DNA from: Enterobacter cancerogenus
Lineage (GTDB): Bacteria > Pseudomonadota > Gammaproteobacteria > Enterobacterales > Enterobacteriaceae
Assembly: GCF_019047785.1 (NCBI RefSeq)
Contig: NZ_CP077290.1
Span: 1,736,001 to 1,800,000 of the forward strand
Reading direction: 5' to 3'
Length of the DNA stretch: 64,000 nucleotides
Within the stretch, counting starts at the first letter, position 1. Each line of letters begins with the position of its first letter. The position numbers and the translations under genes are program-made. Under the pieces are notes generated by a model. It had not been told where the DNA came from and did no database searches. It saw only the letters and a list, made by a program, of their open reading frames with translations. Of this stretch, positions 39,060 through 48,446 are shown piece by piece.

Positions 39060-39758
39060 ATGAAAATCGGCATTATTGGTGCAATGGAAGAAGAAGTTAC
39101 GCTGCTGCGTGACAAAATCGAGAACCGTCAGACCCTTTCGCTGGGTGGCTGTGAGATCTATACCGGCCAGCTGAACGGCGTTGACGTTGCTCTGCTGAAA
39201 TCAGGCATCGGTAAAGTGGCTGCGGCGCTGGGTGCAACGCTGCTGCTCGAACGCTGCAAACCGGACCTCATCATTAATACCGGTTCTGCGGGCGGTCTGG
39301 CGCCGACGCTGAAAGTGGGTGATATCGTCGTGTCTGACGAAGCGCGTTATCACGATGCGGACGTGACGGCCTTTGGCTACGAGTACGGCCAGCTTCCGGG
39401 CTGCCCGGCAGGCTTTAAAGCCGACGATAAACTGGTTGCCGCCGCGGAAAACTGCATTGCTGAGCTGAACCTCAACGCGGTTCGCGGGCTGATCGTCAGC
39501 GGTGATGCCTTTATCAACGGTTCTGTAGGCCTGGCGAAAATTCGCCATAACTTCCCGCAGGCCGTGGCCGTTGAGATGGAAGCCACCGCTATCGCCCACG
39601 TTTGCCATAACTTCAGCGTGCCGTTCGTGGTGGTTCGCGCCATCTCTGACGTGGCCGACCAGCAATCGCACCTGAGCTTCGACGAGTTCCTGGCCGTTGC
39701 GGCAAAACAGTCCACCGTGATGGTGGAAACCCTGGTGCAGAAACTGGCTCGTGGGTAA
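39060..39758 (+). CDS. mtnN: 5'-methylthioadenosine/S-adenosylhomocysteine nucleosidase
   Basis: Cleaves methylthioadenosine, S-adenosylhomocysteine and 5'-deoxyadenosine; S-ribosylhomocysteine from it feeds autoinducer-2 synthesis. The 232 residues show Glu12 (GAMEEEV), the substrate-binding Glu of [10 protein letters not shown] and the catalytic Asp of AISDVAD. It overlaps btuF by eight bases. Confidence 0.96.
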   Translation: MKIGIIGAMEEEVTLLRDKIENRQTLSLGGCEIYTGQLNGVDVALLKSGIGKVAAALGATLLLERCKPDLIINTGSAGGLAPTLKVGDIVVSDEARYHDADVTAFGYEYGQLPGCPAGFKADDKLVAAAENCIAELNLNAVRGLIVSGDAFINGSVGLAKIRHNFPQAVAVEMEATAIAHVCHNFSVPFVVVRAISDVADQQSHLSFDEFLAVAAKQSTVMVETLVQKLARG

Positions 39759-40551
39759 AGGGATCGTAAGGGCGCTGAGCGCCCTGCTTCTGCTCGCCCC
39801 GGCCTGGCTGTTCGCCGCGCCGCGCGTCATTACCCTCTCGCCGGCAAATACCGAACTGGCCTTCGCAGCCGGGATCGTCCCCGTCGGCGTCAGCAGCTTT
39901 TCAGACTACCCGGCGCAGGCCGCGGGCATCGAACAGGTCGCCACCTGGCAGGGAATGAATCTGGAGCGCATTGTGGCGCTAAAGCCGGATCTGGTGCTGG
40001 CCTGGCGCGGCGGCAATGCCGAACGTCAGGTTAACCAGCTTGCGTCGCTTGGGATCAAGGTGATGTGGGTAGATGCGGTGAGCGTCGAGCAAGTTGCCCA
40101 GGCGCTGCGCGCCCTCGCCCCTTTTAGCCCTACGCCGATAAAAGCCGAACAGGCTGCACAGCAGATGCTCAGCGACTATGCGGCGCTGAAAGCCAGATAC
40201 GACACTCCCGCTAAAAAACGGGTCTTCCTGCAGTTTGGCAGCCAGCCGCTGTTCACCACCGGCAAAGGCTCCATTCAGAACCAGGTACTTGAACTCTGCG
40301 GTGGCGAAAATATCTTTGCCGCAAGCCGCGTGCCGTGGCCGCAGGTCAGTCGGGAACAGGTACTCGCCCGGCAGCCGCAGGCAATTGTGGTGGTCGGAAA
40401 TGCGAGTGAGATTCCTAAAATAGAACAATTCTGGCAACGCCAGCTCAAAATTCCGGTAATCGCCCTAAACAGCGACTGGTTTGAACGCGCCAGCCCGCGT
40501 ATTATCCTCGCCGCAAAACAACTCTGTGCCGCGCTGGCAGAGAGTCATTAA
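39751..40551 (+). CDS. btuF: Vitamin B12 periplasmic binding protein BtuF
   Basis: Binds cobalamin in the periplasm and delivers it to BtuCD. The 266 residues begin with a signal peptide ([16 protein letters not shown], cleaved before APRVITL), then two lobes joined by a helix. It starts with GTG inside the end of mtnN. The btuCD genes are not in the window, as in E. coli. Confidence 0.95.
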   Translation: MGKGIVRALSALLLLAPAWLFAAPRVITLSPANTELAFAAGIVPVGVSSFSDYPAQAAGIEQVATWQGMNLERIVALKPDLVLAWRGGNAERQVNQLASLGIKVMWVDAVSVEQVAQALRALAPFSPTPIKAEQAAQQMLSDYAALKARYDTPAKKRVFLQFGSQPLFTTGKGSIQNQVLELCGGENIFAASRVPWPQVSREQVLARQPQAIVVVGNASEIPKIEQFWQRQLKIPVIALNSDWFERASPRIILAAKQLCAALAESH

Positions 40552-40584
40552 CATCGTTACAGGCCCCCTTTCGAGGATTTCAGG

Positions 40585-41208
40585 ATGCTCGTGTATTGGC
40601 TGGATATACTTGGCACAGCCGTTTTTGCTATCTCCGGCGTGTTACTCGCCGGGAAACTGCGCATGGATCCGTTTGGCGTGTTAGTCCTGGGCGTGGTCAC
40701 AGCGGTTGGCGGTGGGACGATCCGCGACATGGCACTGGCCAACGGTCCGGTATTCTGGGTCAAAGACCCAACCGATATGGTGGTGGCGATGGTCACCTGT
40801 CTGTTAACCATTGTCCTGGTGCGACAGCCCCGCAGGCTACCCAAATGGGTGCTTCCGGTGCTGGATGCCGTCGGCCTGGCCGTGTTTGTGGGTATCGGCG
40901 TAAACAAAGCATTCCTTGCCGGAACCGGCCCGATGGTGGCGATCTGTATGGGGGTGTTAACCGGCGTAGGCGGCGGCATCATTCGCGATATTCTGGCGCG
41001 TGAAGTCCCGATGATCCTGCGAACGGAAATCTACGCGACGGCCTGTATTATCGGCGGGATCGTTCATGCGACGGCGTATTACACCTTTGCCGTTCCGCTG
41101 GAGAATGCGGCGATGCTGGGGATGGTGGTGACGCTGGTGATACGTTTAGCGGCGATACGCTGGCACCTGAAACTGCCGACGTTTGCGCTGGATGAAAATG
41201 CCAGATAA
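40585..41208 (+). CDS. yadS: TRIC-family membrane protein YadS
   Basis: A 207-residue inner-membrane protein with seven hydrophobic segments in two pseudo-repeated halves. Each half has a glycine-rich motif, VTAVGGGTIRD and LTGVGGGIIRD. This is the TRIC/UPF0126 cation-channel family; a glycine export role has been proposed for some members. It is third in mtnN-btuF-yadS, 33 bases after btuF. Confidence 0.93.
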   Translation: MLVYWLDILGTAVFAISGVLLAGKLRMDPFGVLVLGVVTAVGGGTIRDMALANGPVFWVKDPTDMVVAMVTCLLTIVLVRQPRRLPKWVLPVLDAVGLAVFVGIGVNKAFLAGTGPMVAICMGVLTGVGGGIIRDILAREVPMILRTEIYATACIIGGIVHATAYYTFAVPLENAAMLGMVVTLVIRLAAIRWHLKLPTFALDENAR

Positions 41209-41219
41209 CTGTCGTTGAT

Positions 41220-41249
41220 AAGCCCGGTGGCGCTACGCTAACCGGGCCT
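41220..41249. repeat. REP element
   Basis: A typical enterobacterial REP hairpin: AGCCCGGT and ACCGGGCCT arms with the GGCGCTACGCTA centre. It lies between the convergent ends of yadS and erpA. Confidence 0.75.
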
Positions 41250-41265
41250 GTATGTGCATTCAGCT

Positions 41266-41610
41266 TTAGATGCTGAACGAAGAACCACACCCACAGGTGC
41301 TAGTCGCATTTGGGTTGGTCACCACAAAACGCGAACCTTCCAGTCCTTCGGTGTAGTCAACCGCACCGCCCACCAGATATTGCAGGCTCATCGGGTCAAC
41401 CACCAGCGCGACGCCCTGCTTCTCGATAGTCATATCACCATCGTTCACCTGGTCGTCAAAGGTAAAACCGTACTGGAAGCCGCTACAGCCGCCGCCCGTA
41501 ATATAGACACGCAGTTTCAGATCCGGATTGTCTTCGTCGGCAATCAGGGTTTTCACTTTGTTGGCTGCTGCTTCGGTAAATTGCAGCGGCAGCGCTACGT
41601 CATCACTCAT
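41266..41610 (-). CDS. erpA: A-type iron-sulfur carrier ErpA
   Basis: Passes [4Fe-4S] clusters to targets such as the IspG and IspH enzymes of the isoprenoid pathway. The 114 residues carry the three A-type cysteines, one in [11 protein letters not shown] and two in [11 protein letters not shown] promoter and a perfect inverted repeat lie in the 86-base gap behind clcA, so transcription is probably independent of clcA. Confidence 0.96.
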   Translation of the reverse strand: MSDDVALPLQFTEAAANKVKTLIADEDNPDLKLRVYITGGGCSGFQYGFTFDDQVNDGDMTIEKQGVALVVDPMSLQYLVGGAVDYTEGLEGSRFVVTNPNATSTCGCGSSFSI

Positions 41611-41640
41611 CTTATGCTCCCATGAATACTGCTTACTGCG

Positions 41641-41661
41641 ATTGGGTAAAAATCACCCAAT
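41641..41661 (-). other. Perfect inverted repeat in the erpA leader
   Basis: ATTGGGT and ACCCAAT are separated by seven bases, 31 bases upstream of the erpA start and a few bases after the expected start of transcription. It could be a leader hairpin or an operator. It is followed by T-rich sequence only on the plus strand. Confidence 0.5.
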
Positions 41662-41671
41662 TCTTTTGTTC

Positions 41672-41700
41672 ATTATCTAATACCCTGGTAATTCATTCAA
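41672..41700 (-). promoter_or_regulatory. Candidate erpA promoter
   Basis: TTGAAT and GATAAT are 17 bases apart on the minus strand. The -35 overlaps the clcA stop codon region. Confidence 0.55.
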
Positions 41701-43097
41701 GTATTCTGCGTCGAGGCCTGTTCAGCCTCCTGTTTCGCCAGGGTACGGGCAAGAATGGTGGAGTATAGCGGTTTTCCACCGAGGAATTGGGCTAATAGTG
41801 TCGCGCCGAGGCAGGTAATGATCATTGGCAAAATGAGCTGATAATTGTCGGTCATCTCAAGAACCAGCACGATCCCGGTCAACGGGGCGCGAAGCGAGGC
41901 CGCCAGCAGCGCCCCCATTCCCGCCACCGCAAAGGTCCCTGCCTCGAGATGATACGCCGGAAAACCCGAGGCCGCCGCCATGCCAAACGCGGTACCCAGC
42001 AGCGTGCCAAGCGCCAGCATGGGGGCGAAAATGCCGCCTGGCGCGCCGGAGGAAAAGCACAGCACCGTGGTAATAACGCGTGAAATAAACATAAACAACA
42101 GCAGCCCAACGCTGAAATTTCCCGCCACCGCGATGGGGATCAGCCCGAACCCGCCGCCAACCGCATTCGGCTCGATAAACCCAAGGATGCCGCAGGCCCC
42201 ACCCAGCAGTCCGCCTACCAGCACCCATTTGGTCGTATTGCCGCCGTGAATGCGCTGGAACATATCCTGCGCGCGCAAAATAAGCGTGTTGAAAAGCGGG
42301 CCGACGACGCCAAAAATCATCCCGAGCACCAGGTAAAGCCACAGAGTATTGACCGGCGCATTGGTCAACTTACCGACTTCAATGACGGCTCCTTCGCCAT
42401 TGAAAATCCGAAAGACAATGCTCGACATGATTACGCCGGTGAACACCGCTTTAATCGAAATCAGGTTATAGCGAAACTGGGCGCGCATCTCCTCAATAAT
42501 AAACAGGATGCCCGCCAGCGGCGCATTAAACGCCGCGGAAAGCCCCGCCGCCGCACCGGTTGCCAGAAGCGTATGACGCGCCTCGGCGCTGCGCATGCGG
42601 AACAGATCGCCGATCATGCGCCCGACGTTACCCCCGAGCTGCACCGTCGGCCCTTCCCTGCCGAGAACCATGCCCGCCCCGAGCGTGCCCATGCCGCCGA
42701 TGAATTTTACCGGGATCACGCGCCACCAGCGCACCGGGCGCATCTCTTCGAGCGCCCCCTCAATTTCCGGGATACCGGATCCGCCCGCCTCCGGCGCGAA
42801 TTTGCGCACCAGAAAATACCCCACCATCGCCAGCAGTGCCGACAGGCCAAACGCCCATACCCAGACCAGCCACTCGCGATCCGCATACCCGGCGATGGTG
42901 CCGATACGCCAGTTGAGGACGCTATTGACCGCCCTTTCGAACGCCACGCCCAGCAGCCCCGCAACGGTGCCTACCACGGCGGCGGCCAGCAAAATAGCCA
43001 GCGGAGTCTTATCGCGGTTAAGCAATCGACGAATGCTGATGCGTCGCTGCGCACGCGTAAACTGTTGTTCTTCAAAAGAAGGAGAGTCTGATTTCAT
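41697..43097 (-). CDS. clcA: H+/Cl- exchange transporter ClcA
   Basis: A CLC-family 2 Cl-/1 H+ antiporter of the inner membrane, used in extreme acid resistance. The 466 residues show selectivity motifs GSGIPE, GREGPTV (gating Glu) and the central-site Tyr in GGKPLYS, and the proton Glu in [10 protein letters not shown]. These match an antiporter rather than a channel. I chose ATG at 43097 by alignment with E. coli; an upstream start at 43118 would add seven residues and cannot be excluded. Confidence 0.95.
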   Translation of the reverse strand: MKSDSPSFEEQQFTRAQRRISIRRLLNRDKTPLAILLAAAVVGTVAGLLGVAFERAVNSVLNWRIGTIAGYADREWLVWVWAFGLSALLAMVGYFLVRKFAPEAGGSGIPEIEGALEEMRPVRWWRVIPVKFIGGMGTLGAGMVLGREGPTVQLGGNVGRMIGDLFRMRSAEARHTLLATGAAAGLSAAFNAPLAGILFIIEEMRAQFRYNLISIKAVFTGVIMSSIVFRIFNGEGAVIEVGKLTNAPVNTLWLYLVLGMIFGVVGPLFNTLILRAQDMFQRIHGGNTTKWVLVGGLLGGACGILGFIEPNAVGGGFGLIPIAVAGNFSVGLLLFMFISRVITTVLCFSSGAPGGIFAPMLALGTLLGTAFGMAAASGFPAYHLEAGTFAVAGMGALLAASLRAPLTGIVLVLEMTDNYQLILPMIITCLGATLLAQFLGGKPLYSTILARTLAKQEAEQASTQNT

Positions 43098-43207
43098 GTC
43101 CGGTTCTTTTATCGTCATACAAATTGCCGCAAGGATTTTACCAGAGACTGCGCCATCGTCCTCTGAATAATCCTTAACAATTGTTTAGGCGTTATTAGGG
43201 CAAACAT

Positions 43208-43236
43208 TTCATAACCCTCCGCGGATCACTTAGAAT
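43208..43236 (+). promoter_or_regulatory. Candidate hemL promoter
   Basis: TTCATA and TAGAAT are 17 bases apart, 40 bases ahead of the hemL start. The -35 is weak, the -10 good. Confidence 0.45.
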
Positions 43237-43275
43237 AGTGTGCTTAATCATTTTATACGAACCAGGAACCACGCC

Positions 43276-44556
43276 ATGAGCAAGTCAGAAAACCTCTACA
43301 GTGCAGCCCGCGAGCTTATTCCAGGCGGCGTGAACTCGCCGGTTCGCGCCTTTACCGGCGTAGGTGGAACGCCGCTGTTTATTGAACGCGCTGACGGCGC
43401 GTACCTGTTTGATGTCGATGGCAAAGCCTATATCGATTATGTCGGTTCCTGGGGTCCGATGGTGCTGGGGCATAACCACCCGGCTATCCGCAACGCGGTG
43501 ATTGAAGCGGCCCAGCGCGGTCTGAGCTTCGGCGCGCCGACCGAGATGGAAGTCAAAATGGCGGCGCTGGTGACCGAACTGGTGCCGACGATGGACATGG
43601 TGCGCATGGTGAACTCGGGCACCGAAGCGACCATGAGCGCGATCCGTCTGGCGCGCGGGTTTACCGGCCGAGACAAGATCATCAAATTTGAAGGCTGCTA
43701 CCACGGCCACGCGGACTGCCTGCTGGTGAAAGCCGGCTCCGGCGCGCTGACCCTCGGCCAGCCAAACTCTCCGGGCGTGCCTGCGGACTTCGCTAAGCAC
43801 ACCCTGACCTGCACCTATAACGATCTCAACACCGTTCGCGAAGCGTTCGAGCAGTATCCACAGGAGATCGCCTGCATTATCGTTGAGCCGGTCGCGGGCA
43901 ACATGAACTGTATTCCGCCTCAGCCCGAGTTCCTGCCGGGCCTGCGCGCCCTGTGCGACGAATTTGGCGCGCTGCTGATTATCGATGAAGTGATGACCGG
44001 CTTCCGCGTGGCGCTGGCGGGCGCGCAGTCTTACTACGACGTCATCCCGGATCTGACCTGCCTTGGCAAAATCATCGGCGGCGGTATGCCGGTAGGTGCG
44101 TTTGGCGGGCGCAAAGAGGTAATGGAAGCGCTCGCGCCAACCGGCCCGGTGTACCAGGCGGGAACGCTCTCCGGTAACCCGATAGCCATGGCGGCGGGCT
44201 TTGCCTGTCTGACCGAGGTCGCGCAGCCGGGTATTCATAACACCCTTACCGACCTGACCACCCAGCTTGCCGACGGCCTGCTGGAGGCGGCTGAAGAAGC
44301 GGGTATTCCGCTGGTGGTGAACCACGTTGGCGGCATGTTCGGGATCTTCTTCACCGAGGCGAAAACCGTGACCTGCTATCAGGACGTGGTGAAGTGCGAC
44401 GTGGAACGCTTCAAGCGCTTCTTCCACCTGATGCTGGAAGAAGGCGTGTATCTGGCACCGTCAGCGTTTGAGGCGGGCTTTATGTCCGTGGCGCACAGCA
44501 AAGAGGATATCAATAAGACCATCGACGCAGCGCGTAAGGTGTTTGCGAAGCTGTAA
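43276..44556 (+). CDS. hemL: Glutamate-1-semialdehyde 2,1-aminomutase
   Basis: A PLP enzyme that makes 5-aminolevulinate for heme, siroheme and cobalamin. The 426 residues have the PLP lysine in [17 protein letters not shown] and fold-type I segments [10 protein letters not shown] and YHGHADCLL. The start at 43276 ([10 protein letters not shown]) follows AGGAAC and matches the E. coli length; the longer frame adds 12 residues. Convergent with fhuB. Confidence 0.97.
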   Translation: MSKSENLYSAARELIPGGVNSPVRAFTGVGGTPLFIERADGAYLFDVDGKAYIDYVGSWGPMVLGHNHPAIRNAVIEAAQRGLSFGAPTEMEVKMAALVTELVPTMDMVRMVNSGTEATMSAIRLARGFTGRDKIIKFEGCYHGHADCLLVKAGSGALTLGQPNSPGVPADFAKHTLTCTYNDLNTVREAFEQYPQEIACIIVEPVAGNMNCIPPQPEFLPGLRALCDEFGALLIIDEVMTGFRVALAGAQSYYDVIPDLTCLGKIIGGGMPVGAFGGRKEVMEALAPTGPVYQAGTLSGNPIAMAAGFACLTEVAQPGIHNTLTDLTTQLADGLLEAAEEAGIPLVVNHVGGMFGIFFTEAKTVTCYQDVVKCDVERFKRFFHLMLEEGVYLAPSAFEAGFMSVAHSKEDINKTIDAARKVFAKL

Positions 44557-44586
44557 TGCCTAAGGGTTAAAGCCGCTCGATCCACT

Positions 44587-44697
44587 CCCTCTCCTCTTAG
44601 GGGAGAGGGTTGGGGTGAGGGGGAGTATGCGGGTGTGATGCTTGACCAGTGTGCGGCCTGATGCCCTCACCCCGGCCCTCTCCCACAGGGAGAGGGA
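44587..44697. repeat. REP-like palindromic pair, copies B1 and B2
   Basis: B1 (44587-44621) is CCCTCTCC, a short loop and GGAGAGGG, then GGGGTGAGGG. B2 (about 44650-44697) has the opposite order: GTGCGG, then CCCTCACCCC, then CCCTCTCCC, ACA, GGGAGAGGG. The two are inverted with their G-rich and C-rich flanks facing, like a BIME. They lie between the convergent ends of hemL and fhuB. B2 is nearly identical to copy A at 34.5 kb. Confidence 0.8.
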
Positions 44698-44729
44698 GAA
44701 TTCAGGTCTACACCCTTTCCCTGTTAATC

Positions 44730-46712
44730 CTACCGACTCTGCTTTCTCAGCAGATAAATAAAGTACGGCGCACCGATAAAGGTCGACAGCAGCCCGGCTG
44801 GGATCTGATACGGGAACAGCACCATTCTTCCGCACCAGTCAGCAAAGACCAGCATCACGCCGCCCGTCAGGGCAGACATGACGATGTGCGGCATCGTCCG
44901 ACGGAACCCCATCATTCTGGCGATATGCGGCGCCATTAACCCCACAAAGCTCAGCGGGCCGATGGTCATGGTCGCCGTGGCCGTCAGACATGCCGCCAGC
45001 AGCAGCAGCCCCACCCGCGTTGGCGTCAGCGCCATCCCCACCGCACGCGCGGTTTCACCGCCAAGCGGCAGGATAGTCATCCAGCGTCGACACAGCGGCA
45101 CAATGGCCAACAGCACGATCATCACGATCCCGGTGTGAATCACCTGGCTGCCGGTGGCACCATAGGTAGAGCCGGCGATCCAGGTCAGGATCTGCGCCAT
45201 ACGCGGATCGCCGCTGGCCTGTAACATCATCAGCAGCATCGTAAACGCCGTACTGAGCGCCATCCCGGCCAGCAGCATACGGTGCGGGGAGAAGCCGCCG
45301 CGACCGGAGGCAATCAAAATGATCAGCAGCGTCACCGCCGCGCCGATACTCCCGGCAGGCATCAGCCAGCCAAAGGCATCTCCCGGCACGAGGAACAGCA
45401 TTAGCACCACACCGAACGCAGCGCCGGAGCTGATCCCCAGCACTTCCGGGCTGGCCATCGGGTTACCGGTCAGACGCTGAATAATACAGCCCGCAACCGC
45501 CAGCATCACACCCGCAATCAGCGCGGAGAAGATCCGCGGCCAGCGCCACTGCAGCAGTTCGTGAAGCAGGTCGCCCGTCGCCCAGTGCCAGCCTGTCGCA
45601 TCACGTCCCAGAGAAAGCGCCGCGAAGGCGGCGATAATCAGCACCGCCAGCCCGGCCAGGCTAAACCACAGCAACGACTGCCGCTCTGCATGTATTTTAT
45701 CCCCGGCATCCATGGCCGGTGCGCTGATGCTGCGCAGACGTGGCAGCAGCCACAGCAGCAGCGGCGCGCCGATCAGCGCCGTCACCGAACCGGTCGAGAC
45801 TTCCATCCACACGCGCGCCAGCCAGAGGATAAGCTGATCGGAAAGCCAGAGGATCAGCGCTCCGATGAGCGGGGCCAGCATCAGGCGCGCCAGCAGACGG
45901 CGCGCACCGAGCATTTTCGCCAGCAGCGGCGCAAATAGCCCGATAAAGCCGATGATACCCACCGCGTTTACCAGCAGCGCACTGAGCACAATCGCCAGGG
46001 TCAGCGCGGCCAGACGCGCCAGCGACAGCGCCAGCCCGAGATTACGCGCGACGCCATCATCCAGCCCCATCAGCGTCAGCGGACGTAACAGCAGCAGCGT
46101 CAACACCACGCCGCCGATCAGCTGCGGCCACAGACGCTGCACCACGCTCCAGTCGGTTTGCGTGAGCGTGCCGGTACTCCACAGGAACATGCTTTGCAGC
46201 TGATCGTGATGGAACAGCACCAGCAACTGGTTAATCGCCCCGCAGTAGAGGCTCACTACCAGACCGGCCAGAATCAAGGTGACCGGCGAGAGACGTTTAC
46301 CCCAGGCGACGCCGAACACCAGCGCGCCGACCACACATGCTCCGGTAAGCGCGGCAAACTGCGTGGTTAACGCCCCAGGCAGCGCCCAAAGCGTCGTGAT
46401 GGTGATCCCAAGCTGCGCGCCCGTCGCGACGCCGAGCGTCGTCGGTTCTGCCAGCGGGTTACGCAGCACCTGCTGGAACAAGACGCCGACAAGCCCCAGC
46501 CCGGCCCCCACCAGCAGCGAAATCGCCAGGCGCGGCAGCAGGCTGTAGTGGAACAGCATCTGTTGAATGTTATCGATATCCGGCGCGGCGAGGGCTGCGC
46601 CCCACTGGCTGCGGGGCAAAGCCGTCGACAGATTGAACCCGGTCAACGCCAGCGCCGCGATAAAAATCAGCGTCAGCAGCAGGGCCGGAAAACGTGCAAT
46701 ACGTGAACTCAT
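44730..46712 (-). CDS. fhuB: Ferric hydroxamate ABC transporter permease FhuB
   Basis: A fused double permease that takes iron-hydroxamates from FhuD across the inner membrane. The 660 residues are two homologous halves of about ten membrane segments; each has a FhuC-contacting loop (RNPLAEPTTLG, GNPMASPEVLG). The ATG at 46712 overlaps the fhuD stop by four bases; a longer frame adds 60 residues from within fhuD and is not credible. Confidence 0.97.
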   Translation of the reverse strand: MSSRIARFPALLLTLIFIAALALTGFNLSTALPRSQWGAALAAPDIDNIQQMLFHYSLLPRLAISLLVGAGLGLVGVLFQQVLRNPLAEPTTLGVATGAQLGITITTLWALPGALTTQFAALTGACVVGALVFGVAWGKRLSPVTLILAGLVVSLYCGAINQLLVLFHHDQLQSMFLWSTGTLTQTDWSVVQRLWPQLIGGVVLTLLLLRPLTLMGLDDGVARNLGLALSLARLAALTLAIVLSALLVNAVGIIGFIGLFAPLLAKMLGARRLLARLMLAPLIGALILWLSDQLILWLARVWMEVSTGSVTALIGAPLLLWLLPRLRSISAPAMDAGDKIHAERQSLLWFSLAGLAVLIIAAFAALSLGRDATGWHWATGDLLHELLQWRWPRIFSALIAGVMLAVAGCIIQRLTGNPMASPEVLGISSGAAFGVVLMLFLVPGDAFGWLMPAGSIGAAVTLLIILIASGRGGFSPHRMLLAGMALSTAFTMLLMMLQASGDPRMAQILTWIAGSTYGATGSQVIHTGIVMIVLLAIVPLCRRWMTILPLGGETARAVGMALTPTRVGLLLLAACLTATATMTIGPLSFVGLMAPHIARMMGFRRTMPHIVMSALTGGVMLVFADWCGRMVLFPYQIPAGLLSTFIGAPYFIYLLRKQSR

Positions 46713-47599
46713 GCTTTGCCTCCCAGCGCCGTGTCCAGCACGCGGGCGAAATGCATGGCCGACAGCGTTGCACCGTAGAACCACACCGCTGGCGCACGCA
46801 GGAAACGCTGGGCGCGCACAAACGGCATCGCCTGCCACAGCGGGGTAGCCATCAGGGTTTGCATCTCGCGCTCGTTGCCGTGGTCGAAGCACAGAACGTC
46901 AACATCACGAAACGCCGCCAGACGGTCGATACCCACGGTGGTGCTGCCCCAGAAGGTCATCTCTCCTTCCCAGGCATTGCGGATCCCAAAGCTGTCGAGC
47001 ACTTCCTGGAACAGGCAGTTTTTACCAAAGACCAGCATATGGCGGGCGTCCAGCAGCGTGACCATCAGCAAAGGCCGATCGCCACGGTGGGCAAAGCGCG
47101 GTTTGAGGGAGTCAATCAGGGCATCGAATGCGTCAAGATGGCGTTTCGCCGCCGCTTCGCGGTTCAGGAACTGCGCCATCTCGTTAATGGAATTTTTCGC
47201 CATTGTCAGCGGTTTTTTCCCGTCGCTAAAGGAAAAACCCCGGCCAGGCGCGATACGCGCCAGCGTCTCTTCCGACGGCCCATATCCCGCTGACCAGAAC
47301 AGATATGATGGTTTCATCTGCGTGAGCAGTTCAAGATTCGGTTCGGTGCGCAGACCGATGTCGATCACCGAATCGGGTAATTTTGGCTCGTTCACCCACA
47401 GGGTATAGTTCGGAATATCGGCCACACCGTAGGGCGTGATGCCCAGCGCCAGCATCAGCTCGACAGGCAGCCACTCCAGGGCAACGATGCGGTGCGGATC
47501 GATCGCAGCCGCCTGAGCCCTGTTCATGTTGAACAGCAGGGGTGAGAGCACCATCGCCGTTAACAGACGGCGGCGGCTAAGTGAGATGGGATCCTGCAT
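46709..47599 (-). CDS. fhuD: Ferric hydroxamate periplasmic binding protein FhuD
   Basis: Binds ferrichrome and related hydroxamates in the periplasm and delivers them to FhuBC. The 296 residues begin with a twin-arginine-like signal (SRRRLLTAM, cleaved near AQA), followed by two lobes joined by a long helix. It abuts fhuC (one-base overlap) and overlaps fhuB. Confidence 0.96.
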   Translation of the reverse strand: MQDPISLSRRRLLTAMVLSPLLFNMNRAQAAAIDPHRIVALEWLPVELMLALGITPYGVADIPNYTLWVNEPKLPDSVIDIGLRTEPNLELLTQMKPSYLFWSAGYGPSEETLARIAPGRGFSFSDGKKPLTMAKNSINEMAQFLNREAAAKRHLDAFDALIDSLKPRFAHRGDRPLLMVTLLDARHMLVFGKNCLFQEVLDSFGIRNAWEGEMTFWGSTTVGIDRLAAFRDVDVLCFDHGNEREMQTLMATPLWQAMPFVRAQRFLRAPAVWFYGATLSAMHFARVLDTALGGKA

Positions 47600-48396
47600 C
47601 AGTAGACGAAGCTCACCGGTGCGGCCCCGGCAGGGTGAGGCAAAATACCCATTGGAATACCGTAAATGTGCTCCAGCGTGTCGCTGCGCATCAGTTCAGA
47701 AGGGGTGCCCTGGGCAATCATCTCTCCGCCACGCAGCGCCACCAGATAATCGCAGTAGCGCGCGGCCATATTAATATCATGCAGCACCGCGATCACCGTC
47801 AGGCCACGCTGCTGGCTTAAGCGATGCACCAGCGCAAGAACGTCAACCTGGTGGGCGATATCCAGCGCCGAGGTCGGTTCATCAAGCAGCAGGCAACGGC
47901 TGTCCTGCGCCACCAGCATCGCAATCCACGCCCGCTGGCGTTCGCCGCCGGACAGGCTATCCACCAGACGGTGCGCCAGCGGCTTTAAGCCTACCAGCGC
48001 AATCGCCTCGTCCACTTTCTCTCTGTCGGCGACACCAAAACGACCGAGCGCACCGTGCCACGGATAACGCCCAATCGCCACCAGCTCGCGCACCGTCATC
48101 CCTTCTGCCTGCGGTAACTGCTGCGGCAGATACGCCACCTTGCGGGCAAAGGCTTTACTGCTCCAGCTCTCCAGCGGTTGACCGTCCAGCAGGATCTCGC
48201 CTTCCGACGGCGGCTGATGACGCCCCAGCATTTTGAGCAACGTTGATTTGCCTGAGCCGTTATGACCAATCAGGCCCGTCACTTTTCCGGCAGGGAACGT
48301 CAAAGAGAGCGGATGCAGCAGCGTGCGCCCGGGTACGCGAAAGGAGAGGTTGTTGAGAGCAAAGGTGGTGTCGGAGCGCGTTTTATTGTCCTGCAT
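47599..48396 (-). CDS. fhuC: Ferric hydroxamate ABC transporter ATPase FhuC
   Basis: The ATP-hydrolysing subunit of the FhuBC importer. The 265 residues show Walker A GHNGSGKST, the signature LSGGERQRAW, Walker B CLLLDEPTSALD and the switch His in VLHDINMA. I chose ATG at 48396 to match E. coli (MQDNKTRSD); nine more codons are open upstream. It lies 50 bases after fhuA. Confidence 0.97.
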   Translation of the reverse strand: MQDNKTRSDTTFALNNLSFRVPGRTLLHPLSLTFPAGKVTGLIGHNGSGKSTLLKMLGRHQPPSEGEILLDGQPLESWSSKAFARKVAYLPQQLPQAEGMTVRELVAIGRYPWHGALGRFGVADREKVDEAIALVGLKPLAHRLVDSLSGGERQRAWIAMLVAQDSRCLLLDEPTSALDIAHQVDVLALVHRLSQQRGLTVIAVLHDINMAARYCDYLVALRGGEMIAQGTPSELMRSDTLEHIYGIPMGILPHPAGAAPVSFVY

Positions 48397-48446
48397 GTCA
48401 GCCAACTTTAATAAAAAGGGCACGGAAAACCGTGCCCGAAGAGAGA

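Noticed and set aside
43285..44427. 380-codon minus-strand open frame antisense to hemL
   Set aside because: Mirror of hemL; no ribosome site and no family match.
46713..46892. 60-residue N-terminal extension of FhuB
   Set aside because: It reads inside fhuD in another frame; the ATGA overlap at 46709-46712 and homologue length fix the start.
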